Assembly: GCA_021808425.1 (NCBI GenBank)
Contig: JAKBBS010000224.1
Location: 1 to 5,440 of the forward strand
Reading direction: 5' to 3'
Source: Actinomycetes bacterium
Lineage (GTDB): Bacteria; Actinomycetota; Acidimicrobiia; Acidimicrobiales; Palsa-688
DNA length: 5,440 nucleotides
Each line of letters begins with the position of its first letter. The first letter of the stretch is position 1. The position numbers and the translations under genes were made by a program. The notes beneath the pieces are model-generated. The model did no database searches. It was given only the letters and a program-made list of their open reading frames with translations, and was not told the DNA's origin. Below, in pieces: positions 1 to 4,967 of the stretch.

Positions 1-728
1 GGAGCATCCCCACCACCGAGGTGGCCGTGAGGCCACTGGCGCCATCCCTGGCCCGGCGGATCGACCGCCTTGGCGCCGGCAGTGCTGACCGGGGAGGGCT
101 TGCCATGCTGGGCTCGGACCTCGTTGCCTACCAGGACGCAGCCTATTGCGCCAGGTGGCTCGACCTGCTCGAGGGCGTGGCAGCAGCGGAATCGTCGGTA
201 GGTGCCGGAGAGACCCGCGAGCTGACGATGGCGGTGGCGCGCAGCTACCACAAGTTGCTGGCATACAAGGACGAGTACGAGGTCGCCCGCTTGATGTTGA
301 GCGAAGACGGGCTCGCCGCCGCACGAGCTGTCGGAGGCGATCAGGCCGCCGTCACGTGGCACCTGCACCCGCCCGCCCTGTCTGGCGCAGGTGTGAAGGG
401 GAAGATCCGCTTCGGTCCGTGGTCCCGCCCGGCTTTCGCAGCACTCGCTCGCGCAAAGCGACTTCGCGGTAGCGCGTTCGATCCTTTCGGGCGAGCCCCG
501 GTACGGGTCCTCGAACGCCAGCTTCCTGTCGAATACGAAGCGGCGATCGACGCGATCCTCCCACACTTGAGCGCCGCCAACCTTGCGGCAGCAGTCGAGA
601 TAGCCCGTCTCCCCGAGTTGGTCCGCGGGTTCGAACGACTCAAGGTCGAGCGAGCGGCATCTTACGGCAAGGCGATTGCCGAGCAAGTGCTAGCGCTCAA
701 GCTGGCATCTGAGTTGTGCAGTGGCTAA
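1..728 (+). CDS. Indolepyruvate ferredoxin oxidoreductase, C-terminal part (DUF6537 region), 5' truncated by window edge
   Basis: This is the 3' end of a gene that enters from the left; the frame is open from position 3 and ends at TAA 726-728. The GTG at 21 is not a credible start because family-like sequence continues across it. About 241 residues are visible. They match the C-terminal DUF6537 region of fused, single-chain indolepyruvate:ferredoxin oxidoreductases. Signature stretches are DLVAYQDAAY (about 117-146), KLLAYKDEYEVARL (252-293), FGPW (411-422), KRLRGSAFDPFGR (456-494) and RGFERLK (624-644). The full enzyme, normally over 1,100 residues, uses thiamine diphosphate and Fe-S clusters to turn aryl pyruvates plus CoA into aryl-acetyl-CoA, CO2 and reduced ferredoxin in aromatic amino acid breakdown. 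The catalytic domains lie outside the window, so activity cannot be judged here. The gene converges on the sigma-factor gene with a 75-bp gap. Family assignment is by recognition of motifs, not by a search. Confidence 0.88.
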   Translation, partial: SIPTTEVAVRPLAPSLARRIDRLGAGSADRGGLAMLGSDLVAYQDAAYCARWLDLLEGVAAAESSVGAGETRELTMAVARSYHKLLAYKDEYEVARLMLSEDGLAAARAVGGDQAAVTWHLHPPALSGAGVKGKIRFGPWSRPAFAALARAKRLRGSAFDPFGRAPVRVLERQLPVEYEAAIDAILPHLSAANLAAAVEIARLPELVRGFERLKVERAASYGKAIAEQVLALKLASELCSG

Positions 729-738
729 CAGCGTTAGC
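724..738. terminator. Small hairpin overlapping the oxidoreductase stop codon, possible bidirectional terminator
   Basis: GCTAAC (724-729), loop AGC, GTTAGC (733-738): a perfect 6-bp inverted repeat whose left arm contains the TAA stop. It lies between two convergent genes, where a terminator is expected. The stem is short and half AT, and no T-run follows on either strand, so this is a weak candidate. A separate perfect 12-bp GC palindrome (GCGCGGCCGCGC, 779-790) lies in the same gap and could also fold or mark the junction. Confidence 0.25.
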
Positions 739-803
739 AAAGCCATTGGAAGGTTAAGTGAACGAACCGGCGAGAGCGGCGCGGCCGCGCAATAGCGCGA
801 CGG

Positions 804-1463
804 TCAAGGCCACTTCCTTGCGCGCAGCGTTCGCGTCGTGCCGCCTGGTTCGCCGATCGCTCGCAGCCGTGCTATTCCATTGCCAACGAGCGTCTTGACT
901 TCCTCGTCTGACTGGCCCAGTGTTGCTGCGATCTCTCGGTAGTTGTGCCCTCCGAAGTAGGCGAGGACGATCACCCGGCGCTCGGCTAACGAGAGCGTCG
1001 AGAGCACATCGGAGGCGTTGCCGGCGGCTCTCGCCGACGACTCTTCTTCGACGTCGATTGCGGTCATCGTCGCCAGGCGGGAGCGACGCTCGGGGTCGGA
1101 TCGCAAGGCGTGCACGGCCTTGCGGTGAGCGACCGCCAGCAGCGAGGCGCGAAGCGATGCTGCGTCGCCACACACATTTCGCCCTGCCCTCCCCAGTTCG
1201 AGGAATGCCTCGGCGGTCACGTTCTCGGCTTCGGCCGCGCCGGCGACTTGGCGGGCCATGCCGTAGACCGCACCGCCATGAAGCATGTAGGCCTCTGCAA
1301 GTCCCCCCGTACCGTCGCCGAGAAGCGTGTCCGTCTTGGCAGCGTGGCCAACTCCTGCGTCGTGGCCGTCCCTCGCGCTGCGGTACTTTTGCCTGCGGTC
1401 CTGGTCGCCGGAGGCGCCCCGCTCAACCGCTTGACCGAGCCCACCCGTGAGATGACCGCTCAA
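804..1463 (-). CDS. ECF-type RNA polymerase sigma factor (sigma-70 family)
   Basis: From the proposed TTG start the product is 219 residues, a usual length for group 4 (ECF) sigma factors. Region 2 covers about residues 53-127: AEAYMLHGGAVYGMARQ, then ENVTAEAFLELGR (the core-binding helix), then SLRASLLAVAHRKAVHALRS, which corresponds to the -10 recognition helix. Region 4 covers about 152-202: LSLAERRVIVLAYFGG, then the helix-turn-helix NYREIAATLGQSDEEVKTLV and GIARLRAIG. No region 1.1 or 3 is seen. The frame stays open to an ATG at 1577, but that would overlap the STAS gene by 118 bp and add a low-complexity Ser/Arg/Ala segment. The TTG at 1463 is preferred because it overlaps the upstream stop (TTGA) and has GGGAG 7 nt before it. 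No anti-sigma gene is adjacent on the downstream side. Target promoters are unknown. The sigma call is firm; the exact start is less so. Confidence 0.85.
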   Translation of the reverse strand: MSGHLTGGLGQAVERGASGDQDRRQKYRSARDGHDAGVGHAAKTDTLLGDGTGGLAEAYMLHGGAVYGMARQVAGAAEAENVTAEAFLELGRAGRNVCGDAASLRASLLAVAHRKAVHALRSDPERRSRLATMTAIDVEEESSARAAGNASDVLSTLSLAERRVIVLAYFGGHNYREIAATLGQSDEEVKTLVGNGIARLRAIGEPGGTTRTLRARKWP

Positions 1464-1475
1464 CCCGTCGCTCCC
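1460..1475 (-). promoter_or_regulatory. Stop/start overlap and ribosome binding site coupling STAS gene to sigma gene
   Basis: On the minus strand the STAS stop TGA (1462-1460) shares bases with a TTG (1463-1461), giving TTGA. GGGAG (1475-1471) lies 7 nt upstream of that TTG, inside the end of the STAS frame. This is the usual arrangement for translational coupling, so the two proteins are probably made in a linked ratio from one transcript. Confidence 0.55.
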
Positions 1476-1894
1476 AGCCAAGGTTCGCTCGTCGGCTCGG
1501 CTCGCTCGGGAGCGGGACCCTGCCGACGGAGCGGACGACGAGTTTGCTCGACTCGGAGGCCGGGCACGCGTCCCCATGCCAGATCGACGATGCGCCCAAG
1601 CATCTCTGGGGCGTTATGGACGACCAGTTCGAGGTCATGGCGTCGGTCCGTGGCAGCCCCCACGAGCTCACGGGTGCCTGCGACGTCGATAAACCCGACG
1701 CCTGCCAGGTCGATATGGGCCTCCTTCGGCGGCCCTCTTCCTTCGCTTCGATCGCCGTAATCGACGACGGCTTTCAAGATCGTCCTGAAGCGATCGCACG
1801 TTGCTATGTCGACCTCGCCGTGCACGGTAACGACGCCGTTCGCATAACGCGCCCATAGGAGTGGCGAGCTGGACATCCCATTCACGTCGCTCAC
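1460..1894 (-). CDS. STAS-domain protein (anti-sigma factor antagonist-like)
   Basis: 144 residues from a GTG at 1894, with a strong GGAGG 6 nt upstream; an internal ATG at 1876 (residue 7) is a less likely start. The STAS fold covers about residues 10-115. The first strands are LLWARYANGVVTVHGEVDIA, followed by CDRFRTILKAVV. The central signature is HIDLAGVGFIDVAGTRELV (about 60-78), and the last strand and helix run from DLELVVHNAPEMLGRIVDLAW. Residues after about 116 are a charged, Pro/Arg/Glu-rich tail that looks disordered. In SpoIIAA/RsbV-type antagonists a serine in the D-S-x-G motif is phosphorylated by an anti-sigma kinase. Here the motif reads DVAG (70-73), with no serine; T74 is the nearest hydroxyl residue. 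The gene is first in an operon with the sigma factor, which suggests a role in controlling it. That role is inferred: STAS proteins normally act on anti-sigma kinases, and none is encoded here. Confidence 0.82.
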   Translation of the reverse strand: MSDVNGMSSSPLLWARYANGVVTVHGEVDIATCDRFRTILKAVVDYGDRSEGRGPPKEAHIDLAGVGFIDVAGTRELVGAATDRRHDLELVVHNAPEMLGRIVDLAWGRVPGLRVEQTRRPLRRQGPAPERAEPTSEPWLGATG

Positions 1895-1900
1895 GACAGT

Positions 1901-1910
1901 CCTCCGGAGG
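1901..1910. promoter_or_regulatory. Shine-Dalgarno of STAS gene inside a 10-bp palindrome
   Basis: CCTCCGGAGG is a perfect 10-bp palindrome. On the minus strand its 3' half (GGAGG, 1905-1901) is a near-ideal ribosome binding site 6 nt before the GTG at 1894, and this decides the STAS start. The upstream half could pair with the binding site in RNA only through a strained, loop-less hairpin, so any masking would need dimeric RNA or a wider fold. Confidence 0.6.
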
Positions 1911-1998
1911 TGAGGTCACCGGGGTCTGGAGCGACGAAGATGAAAGCGGACCACGCGGCCCGTCGAGAACATATCACAGCGTGCTCGCGCCGGCGGAC

Positions 1999-2019
1999 AC
2001 TCCCAGCGCGAGTGGGAGT
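1999..2019. repeat. Inverted repeat / hairpin in the divergent control region
   Basis: ACTCCCA (1999-2005), 7-nt loop GCGCGAG, TGGGAGT (2013-2019). The 7-bp perfect stem continues for two more pairs (GA/TC) after one C-C mismatch. It lies 185 bp before the GAF-ANTAR start and 105 bp from the STAS start. It may be an operator for a dimeric regulator or an RNA structure in either leader. The loop does not fit the tandem hexaloop pattern described for ANTAR RNA targets. Confidence 0.45.
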
Positions 2020-2145
2020 CTCGAGGCCGCACGCTGCTGTGTTCGGATGAGGTAGGGTCGAGATGGCCGTGGTTGGTCGCTGACCCGGCTACGCTGGATC
2101 TGGTCCTCGTTGAGCGTCTGACCTCTTCTCGAAGGACACCCGCGC

Positions 2146-2214
2146 ATGGAACACAGGTCACCGCCGGCTGAGCGCAGGCGCAAGGGCACCCGGCGCGGCA
2201 CCCATGGCCGCTGA
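2146..2214 (+). CDS. Possible 22-residue Arg-rich leader peptide overlapping the GAF-ANTAR start
   Basis: The ATG at 2146 has AAGGA (2132-2136) 9 nt upstream, a better ribosome binding site than that of the next gene. The frame runs to TGA at 2212-2214 and encodes a 22-residue basic peptide (MEHRSPPAERRRKG at its start, seven Arg in all). It overlaps the GAF-ANTAR ATG at 2204 by 11 nt in another frame. It could be a leader peptide that feeds ribosomes to the GAF-ANTAR start by termination-reinitiation, or it may be chance. No homology is recognised, and short basic frames arise easily in GC-rich DNA. Confidence 0.25.
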   Translation: MEHRSPPAERRRKGTRRGTHGR

Positions 2215-2902
2215 GCGGCTCCTACGGATTCTGAGCCTCCTCGCAGAACGAGACGGTTCGAGCGTCCCCCGGCTGTGCGACGTCGCAGTGGAGGTAACGG
2301 CGGTGAGCGGGGCCGGGGTCATGCTCTTCGCTGACGGCAGGCCACAGGCCTCCCTGTGCAGCACCGACGACGTCTCGTTGCTTATCGAGGAAGCCCAGTA
2401 CACCTTAGGCGAGGGGCCTTGCGTGGATGCCCACCGCTTGGGGCAGGTCATCTCCGAGCCGGATCTCGGGGGCGCGAATTGCGCACGCTGGGCGGCCTTC
2501 TCGCGCGAAGCGTTCGACGCAGGCGCCCGGGCCGTGTTCGGTTACCCGATCCGCCTCGGCGCCGCCCGCCTCGGCGCCCTCAATCTCTACCGGGACCAGC
2601 CCGGAGCGCTCAGCGACGACCAGCACATCGACGCCCTCGTCATGGCTGATGTCGCCGCACGAGCGATCCTGACCGCTCAGGCCGAGGCCGCCTCCGACCA
2701 CCTCGGCGCTGGCCTCGACGGGGACATGAACCTGTGGGCGATCGTCCATCAGGCGGCTGGCATGGTCTCTGTCCAGCTCGCGATCCCAGTCTCCGACGCC
2801 CTCGTCCGCCTCCGGGCCCACGCCTTTGTCACGGACCGGCTCGTCGCACACGTCGCCCTCGACGTGGTCGAGCGGCGCCTGCGCCTCGACATCGACGAGT
2901 GA
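2204..2902 (+). CDS. GAF and ANTAR domain-containing regulator (first of two)
   Basis: 232 residues. An N-terminal helix (ERLLRILSLLAER) leads into a GAF domain, about residues 20-158. GAF marks are VTAVSGAGVMLFADG, the YTLGEGPCVDAHRLG stretch with EGPC at 70-73, ARWAAFSREAFDAGARAVFG, and the closing strand RLGALNLYRDQPGALSDDQ. The C-terminal ANTAR domain, about 175-226, reads WAIVHQAAGMVSVQL, then SDALVRLRAHAFVTDRLVAH and VALDVVERRL. GAF domains bind small ligands or sense redox/gas signals. ANTAR domains bind paired RNA hairpins and affect transcription termination. There is no receiver domain, and neither ligand nor RNA target can be read from the sequence. The ATG at 2204 has only AAGGG about 17 nt upstream, too far for a good ribosome binding site. 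Its start overlaps a short upstream frame that does have one, so translation may be coupled. It is followed by a second GAF-ANTAR gene 111 bp downstream. Confidence 0.88.
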   Translation: MAAERLLRILSLLAERDGSSVPRLCDVAVEVTAVSGAGVMLFADGRPQASLCSTDDVSLLIEEAQYTLGEGPCVDAHRLGQVISEPDLGGANCARWAAFSREAFDAGARAVFGYPIRLGAARLGALNLYRDQPGALSDDQHIDALVMADVAARAILTAQAEAASDHLGAGLDGDMNLWAIVHQAAGMVSVQLAIPVSDALVRLRAHAFVTDRLVAHVALDVVERRLRLDIDE

Positions 2903-3013
2903 GATCTAGTCCAGATTTAGTCCGGACGCTATCGTTGCGAGCTGAAGATATACTTCAGGCCCGTCGGTAGCCCAGACCACGCCACCACCGGCCGCCTCTT
3001 GAAGACAGGTGTC
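2903..3013 (+). promoter_or_regulatory. Intergenic control region between the two GAF-ANTAR genes, with direct and inverted repeats
   Basis: TAGTCCAGA (2907-2915) and TAGTCCGGA (2918-2926) differ at one base and start 11 bp apart, one helical turn, as adjacent protein half-sites would. Just downstream is the inverted repeat CTGAAG-ATATA-CTTCAG (2942-2958). It contains TATACT (2949-2954), a good match to a -10 hexamer, although no clear -35 lies 16-18 bp upstream. This suggests the second gene has its own regulated promoter. The rest (2959-3013) shows nothing distinctive except a weak AGG before the next ATG. Confidence 0.4.
2942..2958. repeat. Inverted repeat CTGAAG-N5-CTTCAG
   Basis: Perfect 6-bp arms around a 5-nt AT-only centre, 56 bp before the second GAF-ANTAR ATG. 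It could be an operator overlapping a -10 element (TATACT) or a small RNA hairpin. It is not followed by a T-run, so it is not a convincing terminator for the first gene. Confidence 0.4.
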
Positions 3014-3751
3014 ATGATGCCAAACCAGGCGCTGCTCGTGCAAAGCCTCGTCGATCTCGCCGACAACCTCGTCGATGATTTCGACGTCGTAGACGTTCTC
3101 AGCCTGCTCAGCGATCGCTGCGTCTACGCTCTCGACGTCACCGCGGCGGGAGTCATGCTGGCCGCACCAAGCGGGACGCTCGAGGTCATCGCCTCATCCA
3201 GTGACACCATGCGGACCTTGGAGATGTTCCAGCTACAATCCGACGAGGGCCCCTGCTTGGAGGCCTACCGAACCGGCCGGCAGGTAGTGAACATCGACCT
3301 TGCCGCTGTTGGGAGCCGCTGGCCGACCTTCGCTGCCCACGCCACCGCCGATGGGTTCGGGTCCGCCCACTCATTTCCGCTGCGCCTCCGTCGGCGCACC
3401 CTCGGCGCTCTCAACCTGTTGCGTATTGAACCCGGCGCCCTCGACGAGGCGGACATCGCCGCCGCCCAGGCCCTCGCCGACATAGCCACCATCGCCATCG
3501 TCCAGCACCAGATCGTCATCGACGCCCAGACCCTAAACAGCCAGCTCAGCGCAGCGCTCAACACCCGCATCGTCATAGAACAAGCCAAAGGCAAGATCGC
3601 CCAGGCCACCGACACCGATATGGACCGGGCATTCCGCCGGCTGCGACACCACGCCCGCAACCACAACCAGCGACTCGGCGACCTCGCTGCACGAATCGCC
3701 CAAGGCGCGATCGACCCCGGCTCCTTGGACCACCTCCCAGCAAGCGGCTGA
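3014..3751 (+). CDS. GAF and ANTAR domain-containing regulator (second of two)
   Basis: 245 residues from the ATG at 3014; ATG 3017 follows directly, and a TTG at 2999 in frame lacks any ribosome binding site. AGG lies 5 nt before 3014, which is weak. The GAF domain, about residues 8-168, includes LVDLADNLVDDFDVVDVLSL, DVTAAGVMLAAPSGTLEVIA, LQSDEGPCLEAYRTG (73-87, EGPC at 78-81), RWPTFAAHATADGFGSAHSF and LGALNLLRIEPGALDEAD. The ANTAR domain, about 180-232, is canonical: LNTRIVIEQAKGKIAQ, then MDRAFRRLRHHARNHNQRLG and DLAARIAQG. It shares architecture and the EGPC motif with the preceding gene but little other identity. Its ANTAR domain keeps the common QAKG lysine, where the first has QAAG. 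The predicted role is signal-dependent control of transcript elongation through RNA hairpin binding; ligand and targets are unknown. A hairpin lies 10 bp after its stop. Confidence 0.88.
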   Translation: MMPNQALLVQSLVDLADNLVDDFDVVDVLSLLSDRCVYALDVTAAGVMLAAPSGTLEVIASSSDTMRTLEMFQLQSDEGPCLEAYRTGRQVVNIDLAAVGSRWPTFAAHATADGFGSAHSFPLRLRRRTLGALNLLRIEPGALDEADIAAAQALADIATIAIVQHQIVIDAQTLNSQLSAALNTRIVIEQAKGKIAQATDTDMDRAFRRLRHHARNHNQRLGDLAARIAQGAIDPGSLDHLPASG

Positions 3752-3760
3752 GGTGGCCGT

Positions 3761-3781
3761 CGCTGTCGTTCGGCGGCAGCG
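3761..3781. terminator. GC-rich hairpin between convergent genes, probable bidirectional terminator
   Basis: CGCTGTCG (3761-3768), loop TTCGG, CGGCAGCG (3774-3781): an 8-bp stem with one G-T wobble and a stable-type loop, starting 10 nt after the GAF-ANTAR stop and 37 bp past the SDR stop on the other strand. No T-run follows, but high-GC actinobacteria often use hairpins without one. Its place in a 66-bp convergent gap supports the call. Confidence 0.45.
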
Positions 3782-3817
3782 GGTTGGGCGGTCGTCTCAG
3801 GCGCGCCGGATTGCGCC

Positions 3818-4816
3818 TCATCTGTCCGCCGTCCCTCGGTACGCGAGCCGTCCCGTGAGGTCTGCCGATACCAGCCAGAGGCGCGTCGCAGATTCCGGAT
3901 CGAGTGCCCATTGCTTTACTCCGTGCGGATGCCGTGCGAGTTCTGCGTCGTTGGCCACGGTGTAGGCCTCGCGCCCGTCGTCTAAGTAGTGCCCCCCGGT
4001 CCGGGCGAACTGCGGAGCGACGGCGGCGACAATAGTGGTGGCGGCCCCTTGCTCGACCGTCTTGTACGAAAAGACGCCGGCGGCCTCGGCGGCGTCCAAC
4101 GACTCCCTCTGGCGCGCTGAGAAGTTCCGTTGCAGGCCTGTAGCCACACCACCGGGGTTCACCGCGTTGGCGAAGATGCCATCGGCCGCCCAGCGACGGG
4201 TCGCTTCGACGGCGAATAGGGAGTTCGCCGTCTTCGACTGGGCGTACGCGATCTGGGGGTCGTAGCTGCGTCGCTCGAAGTGGAGGTCGTCGAAGTCGAT
4301 GCCGGCACGCATGTGCGCCGTCGAGCTGAGTGCGACAATCCGTGCTCCGTCACGTTCGGACGCCCCCGAAGCTAGGGCGTCGTGAAGGCCGACGGCGAGG
4401 GCGAAGTGGCCCAGATGGTTGGTCGCGAACTGCAGCTCCCAGCCCTCCCGGGTCCGTTCGAGGCCACCGGTGACAAGGCCGGCGTTGTTGACTAGCAGGT
4501 GGAGTGGACCGCCCCACATTTCTACGAAGTGCGTGACGGAGTCCAGGTCTGCGAGGTCGAGCCGAAGGACGTGCGGCCGGTTCGCTCCGGTCGACTTCTC
4601 AATTGTTTGCGCGACGGCGTCGCCCGTCGCGACGTTGCGGACGGCGAGGGTCACGTCTGCGCCAGCCGCGGTTAGCGCACGCGCGGTTTCGACGCCGAGG
4701 CCGGAGGAAGCTCCCGTCACGATCGCCCGCACACCGCCGAGATCGACACCGTTGAGGACGTCGGCGGCGGTGCTTGAGGCGGTAAAAGGCGTCGAGATTA
4801 GTTCGTGAGCAGTCAT
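3818..4816 (-). CDS. Short-chain dehydrogenase/reductase (SDR, retinol dehydrogenase-like oxidoreductase)
   Basis: 332 residues, a usual length for long-form retinol-dehydrogenase/WWOX-like SDRs. The Rossmann fold begins after an N-terminal extension. Glycine motif TGASSGLG is at 34-41, DLADLDSV at 87-94 (adenine-ring contact), NNAG at 110-113, and the tetrad Asn in FATNHLGHF (N133). The active-site serine is in IVALSSTAH (S164/S165), and the catalytic pair is YAQSK (Y191, K195). NPGGVATGL (220-228) follows, then the C-terminal substrate region. The residues needed for NAD(P)-dependent oxidation or reduction are all present, so the enzyme should be active. The 26-residue gap between Ser and Tyr is typical of this subgroup. 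R60 after the second strand (LAVRN) hints at NADP(H) preference. Substrate is unknown. The ATG at 4816 has only a weak GAG upstream. The VOC gene lies 151 bp upstream on the same strand. Confidence 0.9.
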   Translation of the reverse strand: MTAHELISTPFTASSTAADVLNGVDLGGVRAIVTGASSGLGVETARALTAAGADVTLAVRNVATGDAVAQTIEKSTGANRPHVLRLDLADLDSVTHFVEMWGGPLHLLVNNAGLVTGGLERTREGWELQFATNHLGHFALAVGLHDALASGASERDGARIVALSSTAHMRAGIDFDDLHFERRSYDPQIAYAQSKTANSLFAVEATRRWAADGIFANAVNPGGVATGLQRNFSARQRESLDAAEAAGVFSYKTVEQGAATTIVAAVAPQFARTGGHYLDDGREAYTVANDAELARHPHGVKQWALDPESATRLWLVSADLTGRLAYRGTADR

Positions 4817-4967
4817 GCACTCATGATTGCCGAAGCGTGTCGAACCTTATGAACTGCGCCAGTGGGGAACGGGTGCCCGGGCGGGGAATCTGTGTGAGCA
4901 TCACGGCATATCGGCGCAGTCCTAAGCACGGCTCCATCCTGAGAGAGCAAACGACCCGGTTCTGCCT
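4817..4967 (-). promoter_or_regulatory. Gap between VOC and SDR genes, possible SDR promoter
   Basis: This 151-bp gap is long for a co-translated pair, so the SDR gene may have its own promoter. Near its 3' end the plus strand reads GAACCTTATGAAC (4842-4854), two GAAC copies spaced 9 bp apart. On the minus strand this gives TTCATAAGGTTC, an AT-richer patch that could be a -10 or operator site. No hairpin terminator after the VOC gene and no clear -35 were seen. Confidence 0.25.

Larger units (their letters stand above)
1895..2203. promoter_or_regulatory. Divergent intergenic control region between STAS-sigma operon and GAF-ANTAR genes
   Basis: This 309-bp stretch separates two divergent units and must hold both sets of promoters and the 5' untranslated regions. 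Visible elements are the STAS ribosome binding site palindrome (1901-1910), a hairpin (1999-2019), a smaller inverted repeat GGTC-GCT-GACC (2075-2085), and a short reading frame from 2146. On the minus strand TATGTT near 1972-1967 could be a -10 element, but no convincing -35 partner is seen. No classical ECF motif (GGAAC, then CGTT) was found on either strand by eye, so sigma autoregulation is not supported. Promoters are inferred from gene orientation only. Confidence 0.5.

Noticed and set aside
1464..1577. N-terminal extension of the sigma factor to the ATG at 1577
   Set aside because: It would overlap the STAS gene by 118 bp and encodes a Ser/Arg/Ala-rich stretch with no sigma-like sequence; the TTG at 1463 has a ribosome binding site and a stop/start overlap.
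1110..1760. 216-codon open frame on the plus strand
   Set aside because: It lies opposite the STAS and sigma genes, is Arg/Pro/Ser-rich with no recognisable fold, and is a GC-rich antisense shadow.
1967..1981. GTGATATGTTCTCGA on the minus strand as a LexA/SOS box
   Set aside because: Only the GTTC half fits; the matching GAAC half at 4-bp spacing is absent.
1999..2019. Hairpin as a classical ANTAR RNA target
   Set aside because: ANTAR targets are two hairpins with 6-nt loops carrying conserved A and G; this is a single hairpin with a 7-nt GCGCGAG loop and no partner seen nearby.
2405..2407. Rare TTA leucine codon in the first GAF-ANTAR gene as a sign of bldA-type control
   Set aside because: In-frame TTA codons also occur in the sigma gene (987-989) and in the SDR gene (3983-3985), so they are not specific to regulators, and the host is not shown to be Streptomyces.
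2551..2578. 13-bp direct repeat CCGCCTCGGCGCC with 15-bp period
   Set aside because: It encodes RLGAARLGAL, a normal part of the GAF domain at normal length, so it reflects codon choice rather than an expansion.
2405..2851. 148-codon open frame on the minus strand inside the first GAF-ANTAR gene
   Set aside because: It mirrors third-position codon bias of the real gene; no family resemblance and no independent ribosome binding site noted.
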